Shown: piece after piece, positions 35,474-48,395 of the stretch
Layout of the letters: each line of letters begins with the position of its first letter
How positions within the stretch are numbered: the first letter of the stretch is position 1
From: Enoplolaimus lenunculus
Taxonomy: Eukaryota > Nematoda > Enoplea > Enoplida > Thoracostomopsidae
DNA length: 64,000 nucleotides
Direction of reading: 5' to 3'
NCBI GenBank assembly: GCA_030248215.1
Contig: JASANG010002945.1
Span: 1 to 64,000, forward strand
Translations under genes and position numbers: made by a program
The notes under the pieces: model-generated
Told to the model about the DNA's origin: nothing
What the model saw: only the letters and a program-made list of their open reading frames with translations
Database searches by the model: none

Positions 35474-35640
35474 GGCTACGTGGCGCAGTTGAAGAGTGCT
35501 CGCTTAAGGATCCATAGGCTGAGAGTTCAATTCCCGCTCTAGCCCACTTTTCCAGCTGCTTAGTTAAAAGGTCTGATGTCCCGGCTCCTACCTAGACTGA
35601 CACTACTCAAGCGAGTTTAGGTATATGTTTTTTTCAAATT
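35474..35640 (+). repeat. tRNA-derived SINE-like sequence
   Basis: A tRNA-like head (35474-35546) has GGGCTACG against TAGCCC, box A TGGCGCAGTTG and box B AGTTCAATTCC, but the T stem pairs poorly. A non-tRNA tail with GTCTGATGTCCCGGCTCC follows. The anticodon cannot be assigned safely. Confidence 0.5.
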
Positions 35641-36845
35641 TGCGGTCTAAACTGGTAAAATTACATCCGATCAGAGTCGTAAGCTTGTTTCAAACGATCT
35701 AATATGCGGTAATTTAGTCGTTGACAAGCAGTTTGAAAAAGGCGTAAATTTAAATTAATTCAAACTTGCAGCTTATCGTAACTGCGTCCTTAAATAAAGC
35801 CTAATTACAATTCAAAAACATAATACCTCAAAATTGTTTCGCCCAAGATAACGGCCGACCCGGATTTCGATGATATAATTACCTCGCTGAATTACCGAGT
35901 TTAATTTAAGTAATATATTTAGCAAATTTCGCTTGTTATATTCGTTATCAGTAGCGTAGTTTCGTGATAACATTGTATTAATGATTTCGTGTTAATTTTT
36001 GGCGTTTGTCTGACAAAATGTCTGAGCGTCCTTAGTTTAGAGGTTCCACTTTAGAAATATTATTTCTTAACGGTTTCAAAACAATCAACTGAATGATCGG
36101 TTACTTCTTAAGTTTTAGTAGATAAACTTTAAATTTGCAATGTTTTTTGCAATAAAATAAGCTGAACTTCGGAATCGAAATTGTACGAAATTTGGTATAA
36201 TTCTTTGTTTTACAACACCCGATGATTGAAGATTTTTGATTTAATGGTGAGTTCAAATTTTAATAAGGGTTTCTGAAGCGTTTACGCTTGTTCGCTAATT
36301 TTATTTTGCAACGTGGTGCCAACACCGTAATCAACTGAGCATTGCGTAAAATAGTAAGCCAACGTGAATCAATATATCACACCTGAACTATTAGCAATAA
36401 CATGAATTTTAGTCAACTACTTACAGCCTAGACCAGTATGGTCAAGTACGAATAGCATCTATCAGCAGTTTGAGCGATAAGTTTCAAAACAAAACTGACG
36501 AACATCTGCAATTGCGGATCTCAAAATTGGTACACTTGTAGGACAAATAAAATGAGAAAAATGTGGTAAATTTCGAACCTTATTATGTACAGGTTCAAAA
36601 GATACAAGACCTATCAGTAGCTGGTCATAGGTGCTCCACACATTTGAGAATACTGACCCTTGGCGTTGGGAAACAGTATCTGTCGGTATCGCATAATGCT
36701 TGTCAATTTTAGTTAAGTTTAAGTTGCGTTACAGGTCGTAGCTGTCAATCAATGCAATGTTTTAAAGCGGTCTCTTTGTTATTTTATTAATGAGATTAAA
36801 TACCTTTTTCATAAATCTATTGCTGTTTTTTCAGATATGTATTAA
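35641..36845. other. Unclassified AT-rich stretch
   Basis: No gene or complete element seen. Confidence 0.4.
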
Positions 36846-37117
36846 GCCCTATTCACACGTGCAAGTTTTTGCTGTAAGAACTTGCAACTGCAACTTGCAT
36901 TTGCAAGTTTTGTCCAAAATGCAGTTCGAAAAACTTGCAGCTGGAAATAATTCATTAAAAATCATAGCTAGGAATTTAGTTCACATGTGTGAATAACCAT
37001 GCAAGGTCATTGAATTTATTGCAGCCGCTTTCTCATTGGCTGACGAAAAATGCAAGTGCTGGGTGTAATTTGCAGCTGCAAGTTCACGCAGTAAAAATTT
37101 GCACGTGTAAGTAGGGC
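36846..37117. mobile_element. TTAA-type E-box MITE (family F), complete
   Basis: GCCCTATTCACACGTGCAAG at the left, GCACGTGTAAGTAGGGC at the right, TTAA on both sides (36842-36845, 37118-37121). CACGTG, CAGCTG and CATGTG palindromes recur inside. Confidence 0.92.
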
Positions 37118-37389
37118 TTAAAATTAGACATGGGCAAACTATAATAACTGAAGCAGCCAGTCGAAATTTGGGATATTATGGGATCCAAACATTACTCCTA
37201 CTGTAATAATGGGGAAACGATATTACGCAATTAAATGTCATGGCCAGGGAAGGCTTAAGGCTCAAACTCTTCCTCCTATCCGAATTTTGTCCACGTGTGT
37301 TTAGACATTTGCTCATTGGCAATACATGAAACCCGTCTTCGAATTATTTATAGGACATGTACCCCCTTTTCAATTTTATTCGACACTCC

Positions 37390-37554
37390 GGTTCCATGTA
37401 AATATCAGGGTCGGACGTTTTTATGTGGGACTGCAATAGAGTAAACTAAAGGTTTAGACTAATTTTTTTGCTTGGTTTAGACTTAAGCTTAGGCTTAGGC
37501 TTAGGCTTAGGAACAAGGTTATAATATTGTTCCGCCCCTGTTTTTTACATTGGC
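37390..37554. mobile_element. Hexamer MITE (family B)
   Basis: GGTTCCATGTAAATATCAGG to CTGTTTTTTACATTGGC. CGACACTCC flanks both sides, an 8- to 9-bp target duplication. Confidence 0.9.
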
Positions 37555-37563
37555 CGACACTCC

Positions 37564-38687
37564 TAGAAAAAGTTGTTCCCGGATCCTGTAGGAAACCCAC
37601 GAGGTTTGGGAGTCTGCTGCCCTTTAAAAATTTATGTTACAATTGCATGTCATTTAGCTATAGAAATTTATAAACAAATACAACCTCTTAGTTGGTTTAT
37701 GAGTTCAGAGATCATATATATAGACAGCGTTGCTCTTCAAAGGCAAAGTTGAAAAACATTAATTACTACAACTGTTCCACTGTCTTTTAACTTTGTATCA
37801 TTTTCAATGAAAGTTAAAACCAAATAACTTTCTACAGGCTGTTTTACGCAGTCTGAAATAATGTTTAAAGCCTTAGGCGACTGCTTAGGCATAGATAAAC
37901 TTTTTCCTAAACCTAAGCCTACTGCGAAGCATATAGAGCGAAATGTACAAGAACCGCTGTGAGAAGATGCAGTAGCTAAGTAATTTGTTTCACTGTAACC
38001 TTTTTTACCATCATACACGACGCTTTCAGCCGTAAGATTAAATTAAATCGCTAGCTACAATTTTTCGCATATTACCTAAAAGCGGAAAATTATCAAACAA
38101 ATTTTTATACTTCAAGCGCATTATGGTTGAATCTTGACCGCTGATAATTAAAAATACTATATACCAAGGTCACTCTTGTTTGTCCCACATATGTGTGTTT
38201 TTTTCGAAAAATAATCACCAAAGTCTAGAAATTTTTTAAGATTATAAAATTTTAAGGTACACAAAGATGATTTGCGCCTATATGTTTCCGTCATCGAGTG
38301 TCAAATTTTTCAAAACTGTTACCCGTACCCATTTGTAAACCTCGTATTCCGGCTGTTGCAGCGTGATTATTACCCCAGTTACGACATATCATTGCAGTTC
38401 ATGAGTCGGTTTTGTTTGTGAGTTTGCGAGCACCTGTTGTTGTTGTTGTTGTTTGCTGTTATGCATTGTCGTCTATTTTGTATGACAACGATTTGTTTGT
38501 TAGTCACAAAAGGAGCGTTGGCCCTTGTTTACAATGAGTAAATTGAACGGTAGACGGCAGTGTCTTTCAACGCTAAAATTTTACCAAATTCTATTGGTCG
38601 CTTGAACCAAGCTTTGAAACAGTTACTGTCACGCGATTGGCTCTTATACACTTTAACCATACAACTTTTGAATTCCTCAGATCAGAT
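37564..38687. other. Unclassified stretch
   Basis: A hexamer remnant CCTAAACCTAAGCCTA sits at about 37907-37922 without element ends. GTTGTTGTTGTTG at about 38436 is a short microsatellite. Confidence 0.4.
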
Positions 38688-38914
38688 GGCCAATGTTACT
38701 TTTAGGGCTGTTAGCTTAAGCGTATTCCTAAGCCTAAGCCTAAGCTTAAGCGTTGCAAAAGCGTATTCCTAAGCCTAAGCCTAAGCCTAAGCGTTGCAAA
38801 AGCGTATTCCTAAGCCTAACCCTAAGCTTAAGCAAAAAATGTAGTCTAGAATGTAAAGCCTACTCTTTTACAGACCCACCAGAAACCTGGGCGGTCCTAA
38901 AAGTAACATGGGCC
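38688..38914. mobile_element. Hexamer MITE (family D) with three array blocks and perfect target duplication
   Basis: GGCCAATGTTACTTTTAGG to CCTAAAAGTAACATGGGCC, flanked by GATCAGAT (38680-38687, 38915-38922). Three blocks of GCGTATTCCTAAGCCTAAG joined by CGTTGCAAAA make a higher-order repeat of about 40 bp. Confidence 0.95.
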
Positions 38915-39067
38915 GATCAGATGATGTCGCAAACTTAAACTTTGGATGATATGTGGGTAAACATTTACAAGTGCCGTACTTTTTTTGCGAGCTATACATG
39001 ATCTCAGTCAAATTTGCGTGGTTTTTAATTTTGGGGCCAAAATTTTGTAAATTTTATTTTGTAACGT

Positions 39068-39233
39068 AAGATCCCGTAGCCAAAGGGGGGGCAGGGGGGC
39101 TCACTCTCCTATTGAGTTTTTGCCTGCCAAAAGGAAACGTTTTAGCTCCAGAAGGAAGATTGTTCTATTTCAATCGTATGCCCCTTTCAAAATTTCTGTT
39201 TCCTCCCTGAAGGTTGAGCTGGCTAAACATGAC
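39068..39233 (+). mobile_element. CCCGTAGCC MITE (family H), decayed
   Basis: CCCGTAGCCAAAGGGGG to AAGGTTGAGCTGGCTAAAC. The middle is diverged. Confidence 0.72.
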
Positions 39234-39363
39234 AGATATAGGCTAAACTTGCCACTAAATATGGACGCTATTTTTTGTAGCCGCCGCAACCAGTATTTTG
39301 GGGGTTCGCTATTAAATCCACCGCCAGTGCGGAGCAGGCGGGGGGCTCCCCCCAAATCCCCAC

Positions 39364-39471
39364 ACGCATATATATAATATATTACATACATATTTATATA
39401 TATATGCATACTATATATATTTAATATATATATTTAAATATATATATGTATATATGTATATATATTAAGTT
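39364..39471. repeat. AT-rich palindromic tract
   Basis: Mixed TATA/ATAT units with several self-complementary blocks, e.g. ATATATATTTAAATATATAT. Confidence 0.9.
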
Positions 39472-39889
39472 TCAACTTGATCAAATGGTAATTGTGCAGT
39501 TCTATGTAGAAAAAGAACGAAATTATATATTGCAAAACAATGCATTTTACTCATGTTTTTCGTAATAATATGTCAATTTTAAAACTATGAATAGCCTTTG
39601 ATAGATAAATTGACATCATGCACGCGCCAGGTAAGTATTAAAAACACTGCAATGTTGTTGACGCAATGCATACGATAATATAAATTCGGAAATATGGACC
39701 GCATACCACATGGCAGAAGCAAACAATATTCCTTATCTGATGTTATTTTCATGCTGTTGTTGATGTTATTGTAACGGAACGGTAACGGTGTTGTTTAACT
39801 ATTGTTATATATCCTGAACAATACGTTAAACTGGCCGTATTTTGGTCTGTTACAAATAGGATGTAGTCAACTGGCAGTTTCAGTGTTAA

Positions 39890-40164
39890 ACCCTATTCAC
39901 ACGTTCAAGTTTTTGTTGCGAGAACTTGCAACTGCGAATTCTACGCAGAACTTACATTTTTTCCTTCAGCCAATGAGAAAGCGGCTGCAATAAATTCAAT
40001 GAACTTGCATGGTTATTCACACATGTGAAATAAATTCCTAGCTATGATTTTTAATGAATTATTTGCAGCTGCAAGTATTTCGAACGTGATTTTGGACAAA
40101 ACTTGCAAGTGCGAATTGCAGATGCAAGCTCTCGCAACAAAAACTTGCAGGTGTGAATTTGGCT
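39890..40164. mobile_element. TTAA-type E-box MITE (family F)
   Basis: ACCCTATTCACACGTTCAAG left, TTGCAGGTGTGAATTTGGC right, TTAA on both sides. CATGTGAAATAAATTCCTAGC is the shared core. Confidence 0.88.
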
Positions 40165-40169
40165 TTAAA

Positions 40170-41394
40170 ATCTTTCGGTTGTGCTTTTTGTAACGCAACA
40201 AATCCATTCTTCGAAACTTTCATTGAATGTAATCCACCTTCAAAGTTCTGGTTATCCCACTGAGAGCACAGACATCTTTTATTTAGTCAATTTAAAACTG
40301 GTTAATATAATTTTATAACAAATGTTCCGTGCAGGTAGATCAAAAATCTGTTTTTATTCGAGAAGTTCAAGATGTACATCAAACGATTAAACCCAAATTG
40401 AACCTTTTGGTGTATACCGATTGGGTGAAATCTGTTTGCTCACAGCTATTCAAATTTTAAAATTTTAGGATTAAGCTTTGACGTGTTAACAGTGTCAGAT
40501 TTTATTAAAATTAGCATTATTATAAGCTTAGGTGTGTTAAAACAGTATACAAATGCTTAAAATATGAGCAAACGAATTAATTTCCATTAGTTGAATGACA
40601 CTGTTGTTCAATCTGAACAATTCTGGTTAAAAGCGTCCAAAATTTAGCGCTAGGCGGTAGTTAAAGCCCAAGGCACCGTTGCATTATTGTTTGTATTTAC
40701 GCCTAAATTCAATATGAATGTTATCTTTTACAATTTCAAACGCTACCAGTTCAAACCAGAAGCATTTATAAAGTAAACTATTTTCAAGTTTCACCATTGT
40801 TTCAAATTTGTTTGTGTACTCAAGAAAAAGCGGCTTCTTGTGAGCCAATTGTATTTTTACACTTTATCAAAACATTAATACCTGTATATGGGGTTAATCC
40901 TTTATTGTATAGCATCTGTATCGGACGCGTGCCTAAGTACGCCGTTATGTAAACAGTGTATTGCTTTCGACAAAAGGGATTTATAACCAAAATTTGAACT
41001 TTTTTGCTGTTAATTTAATTTGCCTAAATTGTAGTAGGTGTTCCTGAAAAAATGTTCAGATTTTACCAATTTTAAAAACATGTTTAAAAGTTTTTCTTGC
41101 GCTATTAAGGACGTTCCCATGAGAGGGGCATTTGGAGGCTGTGGTCTCCCCGCCACTAATTTAGCTGAGGCCCCCCTAAATAGAGACACTGTGTTAAAGT
41201 AAACAATCCTGAATTGCAATTTGTAGAAGGTCGTCAAAATTATTCAGTGATACCCCGAACACAATTTTGTTCAAAGGACCCTATGCGTTATACAGGGTTC
41301 ATGATGTAAAATCATTACTTCAATCGAAAGATTTCCGGGCCAGGTTTAGTTTAGCATGATAACACGTTTCAGGGTCATGCTGAACACGCTGCAA
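40170..41394. other. Unclassified AT-rich stretch
   Basis: Apart from the repeat block near 41110-41190 noted elsewhere, nothing recognisable. Confidence 0.4.
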
Positions 41395-41438
41395 TTATTA
41401 TTATTATTATTATTATTATATTATTATTATTATTATTA
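41395..41438. repeat. (ATT)n microsatellite
   Basis: About 14 ATT units with one interruption. Confidence 0.95.
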
Positions 41439-41465
41439 CAGAACTTTAACCGATCAAACTTCCAT

Positions 41466-41630
41466 CCAGGTCCGTAGCTAGCTCACCTTGCTAGTGGGAG
41501 TAAAAGTATTAAACGAAGGGCATACAGTGGTTTCCATTGCTTTACAAGTAAGGTCGGCAATTTTCTAGGGGGGGGGCAAAATTTTTCCAGAGGGGACTGA
41601 TCCCCCTGGCCCCACCCATGGCAACAGGAT
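41466..41630 (-). mobile_element. CCCGTAGCC MITE (family H), minus
   Basis: AGGTCCGTAGCTAGCTCACC to CTGGCCCCACCCATGGCAAC. TTTACAAGTAAGGTCGGC is the inverted core. Confidence 0.82.
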
Positions 41631-42295
41631 CGCATCGAGCCCTGAATAATCGTGCAGGTTTAAATTGTAATTAAACTAAAATTAAAAACGACCATTACTA
41701 CATCCTGGCGTTTAAGTAGCCAATAACAATCAAAATAATAATGGCTGATTTGCATTTTGTCATTTGAACAAATTTCAAAATCGTTTCGCCGTGTATTGAT
41801 TTAAATCTGAAGCTAATTTTTTTGCTAAACTACCAATTTTCATCTGCTTTCAAAACGTAGAATTGAAATAGAATTTTAATTTCATCATTTTAAATTTCAC
41901 CTGTTTTCACTCACAATCGACTGGTGTTTAACAGGCGACAGTTTCTGCTGGGTTTTATCACATGATAAAATGACATCGTTTTAATAAGTAATTAGCGTTA
42001 AACGGTACTTAATATGGTCATATCAACCTCATACACGTGTAATGGGGTTAATTGAATGTCTCGTACTTCGCACATCTCTGCCATTTTAAAGTCAAGTGGG
42101 TCAATTTTGTCACATACTTTTTGACGGCAAAATTTCAACAGTTTCTGACCATTGTGGAGCCGGTTCCATTTGGTGTTGTGAACTAATTTTCATCGCAGTA
42201 TACCGTCTGACAGTAGTACATTTACAGCTAAAATTTGCAATTAACAGCAATTTTGTGATTTTACGATAACAGTTAACAAGTGTCATTAATTTGAG

Positions 42296-42485
42296 AACCC
42301 ATGTTACTTTAAAGGGCGTCCCGGTTTCTGGTGGGTCTATAAAAGAGTAGGTTTAGACTCTTGATTACATTTTTTTCTTAGGCTTACGCGTAGGCTTAGG
42401 CTTAGGAACACATTTTTGCAACGCTTAGGTTTAGGCTTAGGAATACGCTTAATCTACTGCTACGCCCCTTAAAGTAACATTGGCC
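42296..42485. mobile_element. Hexamer MITE (family D) with 18-bp flanking repeats
   Basis: AACCCATGTTACTTTAAAGG to CTTAAAGTAACATTGGCC. AAGTGTCATTAATTTGAG stands just left (42278-42295) and again 9 bp past the right end (42495-42512). Confidence 0.9.
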
Positions 42486-42580
42486 ACATTTAAGAAGTGT
42501 CATTAATTTGAGCGTACTGTTTTCACTTATTCAGCTATTGCGTGTTTAAATGCCACGTTTTCATTGTATTCTACAATGTT

Positions 42581-42715
42581 AACGGCCAATGGTATAGAAC
42601 AGGGCCAGAACAGTAGTATAAGCATATTGCTAAGCCTAAGCCTACGCATAAGCCTAAGCGTAAGTGTAAGAAAGAGCCAATACCTAAGCTTAAGCCTAAG
42701 CAAAAGAATTACTCA
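42581..42715. mobile_element. Hexamer MITE (family C), right end lost
   Basis: GGCCAATGGTATAGAACAGG, AGTATAAGCATATTGC and CCTAAG runs, cut off after CAAAAGAATTACTC. Confidence 0.82.
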
Positions 42716-43182
42716 AAAGATTCTTTCACAAGTTTGTAGCCTAAGCGGAATCCGAAACCTGATGGAATTTTAAGTCAAACTGTGCCAATATTTGAACTTT
42801 TCAAAAACTGCACAAGCAGCACCCTACGCTTGCTATGGACAGCAATAAATGACGACTGTTGCATTAGCAACAAGTTTATTGTTGCATTTAGCAATAGCAG
42901 TGGCTTTACAACTTTAAATCAAGGTCGCTTGCGTCTGGTTTGCTATTTAAATTATATGAGTTATTTTCGCACGCAATGGTCTTTTCATATTCAAATTACG
43001 CCGCTTTGTGTGACTTTTTTTCAAAACAAATCGCAGGTGCAAATATACACAAAACATACGATTACACTGCGTTTCGTCGCAGTCTTATAGGGAACTAAAC
43101 ACGGTTGTATTTGCTACTTAAACTAAATCATACGATTTAAAACTTTATTGAAAGTTCACCGTTTTTACACAGAGTTTCAGCA

Positions 43183-43442
43183 ACTCACTAAAAATATACT
43201 TAAAATTAAGTAAAAACTGTTGCCGAATTGAGTGTCGGTTTTACTTTACTGTGGTGCTTGGCAAAGTTTTACTTCATTTTATGCAAACACAAAATTTTTA
43301 GCTTTACATTTACTTAATCATTCAGTAAATGACAACAGTAGTTTTAATTAGCATTATTTGATCAAAGATTTACTCAATATTTAGTTACACTTTAGAAAGT
43401 TAGCAAAATATAACTATAGTAATTTTAAGTAGAGTGTTTTTA
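43183..43442. mobile_element. MITE with ACTCACTAAAAATA ends (family U), copy 2
   Basis: ACTCACTAAAAATATACTTA to TAAGTAGAGTGTTTTTA, co-linear with the copy nested at 1687-1950. Confidence 0.85.
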
Positions 43443-44137
43443 GTCTTTGTAACCATGTCTTCGACTGAAAAATCCTTAACCCGTCGCGTCATCACAATTC
43501 TGCCTTATAGCAACTCTGTTAATTTTTCGTGAGCATTTACTATTGATTTACCACTGTATTATAATATAATTAATTTAGGATGCATTTATCATCAGTAGCA
43601 ACTCGCATTTTAAATGTTAAAATTATGTTTACGATCGCCCGTTACACTGAATTGTAAGCTTATAAATTCTTTAGTCGATTTAGCATTTTCATGCCAGCTT
43701 TTAGCTAAACGTTGTTACTTTATAGTCGAAACATTTGGTAAGGATAAAGCAAGCCTTGTGCACACCGCGATCTCGCTGCTGATTTAACGAGCGCATGTGA
43801 TAAATGATCCAATTTACTAAATCAGAATATAATTAATTGTTTTTACTGTTTTCTCTGTTTAAATTTTAAGTCGCAATGAAGCCAGGTATTAGTATTTAAT
43901 TTTGTTCACTTTAACCACAATATTCAGTGTTTATACTAATAAATTTAGCGTTCAACCGCCGAAAGCTACGATAACATTAAATGTTTTTTGTGTTTTGTAA
44001 CATTCGCACATTTTAATATTAATTTAGAAACAAAATTTAACCAATATTAAGTGTCTAAAAGGTCCCGAAATTGAGTGATATACTTGAAATATTTTTTGAT
44101 CAATTAAAGTTTTCTTTTTAGCTATCAATTACTTTCT

Positions 44138-44484
44138 AAAAGCTTAAACTAAATTGAGCTAAGCTTAAGCTAATCCAGTAGTATTAAACTAAATTTTAAG
44201 AATAACTGAACTAACGGGTAGGATACGCTTAAACTAATTTAAAATCTTACGTATTTTTAGTTTAAGCTAAACTTATAGTGAACTCTCTGATACACATAAT
44301 TTCTGGGCTGCACTTGTTGCTTTAATCTAAAAATAAGTTCAATTAAACTCGTGTTAAACTTAAAAATATACTAGTTCAAGTAAAACTTAAAATTCTAGTT
44401 TAGTTAGTCCGTCCAGCCATTTAAGTTTTACTTAAACTAATATTCAAGTTTAGTTAAGCTGTAATTTAAGTTTAAGTTTTTAGA
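44138..44484 (+). repeat. 350-bp TTAAACT-rich foldback, left member of an inverted pair
   Basis: Its reverse complement matches 46178-46526 from end to end, including CTAAAAACTTAAACTTAAAT, ATGGCTGGACGGACTAACTA and AAGTGCAGCC. Its own ends are weakly inverted, so it is probably a MITE. Confidence 0.9.
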
Positions 44485-46177
44485 GAGTAGAACGTTATGT
44501 TTTTAGTTTGCAAGAATATCGATTTCAGTTTTCAATGTTTATGATATACAAGTACGGTTTCAAATCCTCAGTTGAATTTAAAAAACTTTTACTGATTAAT
44601 TATCAATATGTACTGCACACACGCAGCGAATCGTACAGCTTCTGGTTTGAACGTACTTATTATCAATGCCGCGATTATTACAATTATAATATATATATTT
44701 CTCAGTAAATTTTGAATAAATTCAACTTTTTTTGGAAATCGATATCCAATTTAAGTTCATTTATCAGTAACCATATCAATGTTAGGTTCGAAATTTGAAT
44801 CCAGTTAAAGTGAGTTTAATTTGAGACTTCCTGTATTTCGTTTCACAACAAAAAACAAATTGTTTTTAATTATTGTTTTTTTGGCCAATTACTCACATAT
44901 TCATGACTAAGTCGAACAACGGCAACCATCAATAAACAACTATTTTGGCAACACAGTAACGTTAGTATTTCCATTTTATTAATGTACGTATTTTTCTAAA
45001 ATATCCAAATTTTTCTAATTTTTGAGAATATATTTTACAATTTTTGTCGCGTCTGCAGGAGGTTTCCATGATGATTTTTTACTCAAGTTTAAGTAGGATT
45101 TTGCCAAAAAAATTGCATTCGACCTATGTTGACCATACTTAAAACTGTTTAAATCCAAGCTGCCAACAGTTTATCATCTTGTTTAAGCCACATGCATTGT
45201 TTTTGCCAATGGTCAACATTTTTTACACTCTGAAACACGACAGACTTGAAACCAGAGGAAATTTTAACAGACGAGCAATAGGATCGTTTAGTGAAAATGT
45301 TTTTGTGACACAATTCTTTAGACATAACTTTTCTTCGTTTGCTGAACCAAACAGTGTCATTAGATTAGAAGTTGAACGTAAAAAGCTTAAAAACAAACTG
45401 GCTAAAATTTGCCACAGATTTTTTGCACAACCAAAAAACACCGTAATCCGATTATGAGCATATGCCGTTTGAGTCGATTGAAATTTGTTAATTTAAATTT
45501 GATTCGTCGACGAGGTGGTCCTTTAGGCGTGTTTAGTCTGACTGGTGAGTTATTTTTATAAAACGTCGAGTTAGTTGGTATTATCTGACATATGGCAGTT
45601 AAATTAGACTGTTATGTTTTATGTTTGATATGGTTACAGTTCGAGTTTTTACACTAATTTATGTTTTTTAAACATTTTGGCTAAGTTATTGGCTATCAGA
45701 AAGTCGCAATACAGTGAGTGGGACATGTGAAACTAAAAAAGTTTTTTGGAATTTTAAAATTTTCGATTAACTAAAACAAAAAATTAAGCTAATAAATTAA
45801 TAAAATTTACAAGTAAGGCTTGATTTAAAGGTATAGACACGACGAAAGATGTTAACCGAGTAGACAAGATAGAGCTATTTATTGTTAATGAAGGATTTGT
45901 CAAAATTATGACCGCACATAAATAACAATCGAATTGACTCCTAAATAAATACTTAGCAAAAGGCTCAGGTTTTGGTTTAGGTTTTAGAAAAGTCTTACCT
46001 AAGTTTAAGCCTGACGCTTGATCCTTTGTCTAAGCCATTTCCCCAAAGCAAAGACTAATCTAAAGCGTTAACGTTAAATGTAGAGGTAAGTGTATCAGAG
46101 CTATGGAATTTTTAACCTCATCGCTCTTTGTTAATTAAAAAGACGTTGTACAGCTGAAGCGTGAGACGACCCTACTG
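44485..46177. other. Spacer between inverted repeats
   Basis: It holds the plus frames 44508-44708 (66 codons) and 45179-45457 (92 codons). The latter reads like a basic helical peptide near its end (LEVERKKLKNKLAKICHRFF). Neither matches a family I know, and both are within chance length. Confidence 0.35.
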
Positions 46178-46526
46178 TCTAAAAACTTAAACTTAAATTA
46201 TTGCTTAACTAAACTTGAATATCAGTTTAAGTAAAACTTAAATGGCTGGACGGACTAACTAAACTAGAATTTTCAGTTTTACTTAAACTACAGTGTTTTT
46301 AAGTTTAACACGAGCTTAAGTAAACTTATTTTTAAATTAAGTAAAACAAGTGCAGCCGAGAAATTTTGCGTATCCAAGAGTTTCTAAGTTTAGCTTAAAC
46401 TAAAAATAGTTAAGATTTTAAATTAGTTTAAGCGTAAACCTACCGGTTAGCTCAGTTATTCTAGAAACTTAGTTTCATACTGCTGGATTAGTTTAAGCTT
46501 AAATCAAGTTAGTTAAAGCTTTTAAA
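46178..46526 (-). repeat. 350-bp foldback, right member of an inverted pair
   Basis: TCTAAAAACTTAAACTTAAA at its start and AGTTAAAGCTTTTA at its end; opposite in orientation to 44138-44484 and similar but not identical to it. Confidence 0.9.
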
Positions 46527-48390
46527 TAGTATGTTTTACTTAAAAATTATGAAATAAAATATTTAAAAGCCGCATGTCATGATCTATATCTTGTGAGCCC
46601 ACCAGACTTATAAATATTAAACATTCGCAAGTATAAGAATATTTAATATTTACCGAATATTTAAAAGAATCGCTCAACTGATATAAATAGGCAGAAAAAA
46701 CATTGTTTTTGGTTCAAAACAAACCAAAAATTTAAATCAAAACTTTATCCGAAGTATTTCACAGGTTTTATGAACCGTCTGTTGGTATCTCGAACTAAAA
46801 TCATTTTATTAAGATTTCCATAGTTTGATAAGGTATAACTTTTTAAGCTCTTGGTTCGGTTTTAAATAAGAGATAGAGAAGTAAACTATAAATTGTGTTT
46901 CAAAAATTTTATTTATAAACCGCTTGCTAAAATCAAACGGTATTTTAAACTAAGGCATTGAGCATAGTCTAAGATGTGCCTGATTCCAGGATGTAACCAG
47001 ATATCCGTTTTCGTTTTAGTTTTCTGGTAAACAATCGGTGTGTGGTTTAATTTTTCATTACAAATATGTTGCATTGTTCAATTTGAAGTAAATACAATAA
47101 AATGCTAGTATTCTTCAACACCACTGAGTTGCTGACATAAAATCAAAAACATTTTGATGCCTGTGTTATTTTTTTGGTTGAAATTTTTACCAAATCCTGT
47201 GAATGTTTGCATGCCTCAATGTTGTGTTTACGGAAAAATGAAAATTTTTGAAACTTGTTTACTTCAATATCCGTTTTCTGTTTTTATATCGAGGAATAGT
47301 AATTATTTTTGCTATATATCTTTAGTATTACTTGGCCAATCCAAGTCAATTATTCCTGTGATATAATTGTTATGCCTCAAGTCAACTCTGTGAACTATTT
47401 ACGTGCACGAAGTGATTCAGTCAGTTGTTGTGAAAATTTCCTGAAAATCTGTATTTGTAATCGTTTACCACGCCAGAATTAAGTATACAAAACTTTCACG
47501 GTTTACCGAGAACCGTGTAAACCTGTAATAACTGGCCTGATATGGTTTTTAAACGGGCGTTCAACACAAATCAACACAATATGTACATAGTAGAACTCAA
47601 GTTTTATGCTCAGTACTTTTTTATTTAAGGCAGCAAAAATTGACCCCTGTCAACCGCGTACACAACCTAGTCTAAGCTGGCGGTGATGATTAAAATTGTT
47701 TTTTACCCTGCTCCAGTGCAAGCGAAACGCTTGTTCATATAACGCAGAATTTGGTTCCAAATCAAATTTTTTACACACGCTTTTAAGTTACACAAACATC
47801 CGGTATAGTGTCAAATTATCACCTACAATGATTTACTATACCATCTAATTTGATGTTTTTTGAAACAAAATTATTACCATCTACACGAAAATTTCTAATA
47901 TTCTGAAATATGAAACTCGCAAACAAAATTGACAGTTTCGACACCAATACGAGAACGATGGTAAGTATACATTTCTTATAATGTAATAATTTAAAAAGTT
48001 ATGCTTTACTACATTGAAATGTTAGAATTTAGCAATCGTATATAATGAGTTCATGAAGTGAAAATGTCAGATATCGAACGTTCACGTGGTATACTTACGG
48101 TGGCCATTTGTAGCTTTACGGGCAACTGGATACGATTGTATTGAATTTCAAGTTAACTTTAATATTTTTCATGCCAAAATGAAATGCAACTACTTTACAT
48201 AAAGTATCTGCTCGGTTTCTAGAATTAAGCTTTTAAGAGAGTTGCTTAAAAGTGTAGTTCAAACCAATTTTAATCAAACTATACTTATCTTGATAATACA
48301 AAAAAGCCGCCATTTTGTAATTTTCGCTATCACCGCTTAGTTGAGCGTTTTTTTGTTAGCTAAACTGCGACCAACATTTTAAAACATAAA
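46527..48390. other. Unclassified AT-rich stretch
   Basis: No gene or repeat family recognised; the 70-codon frame at 47154-47366 has no motif. Confidence 0.4.
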
Positions 48391-48395
48391 CTAAA

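Noticed and set aside
42782-43090. 102-codon plus frame
   Set aside because: At about two-thirds AT, several frames of this length are expected by chance across both strands, and no motif is recognised.
45179-45457. 92-codon plus frame with a basic end
   Set aside because: It reads rather protein-like but has no family match, no splice signals and an opposite-strand frame over the same bases. Kept only as part of the inverted-repeat finding.
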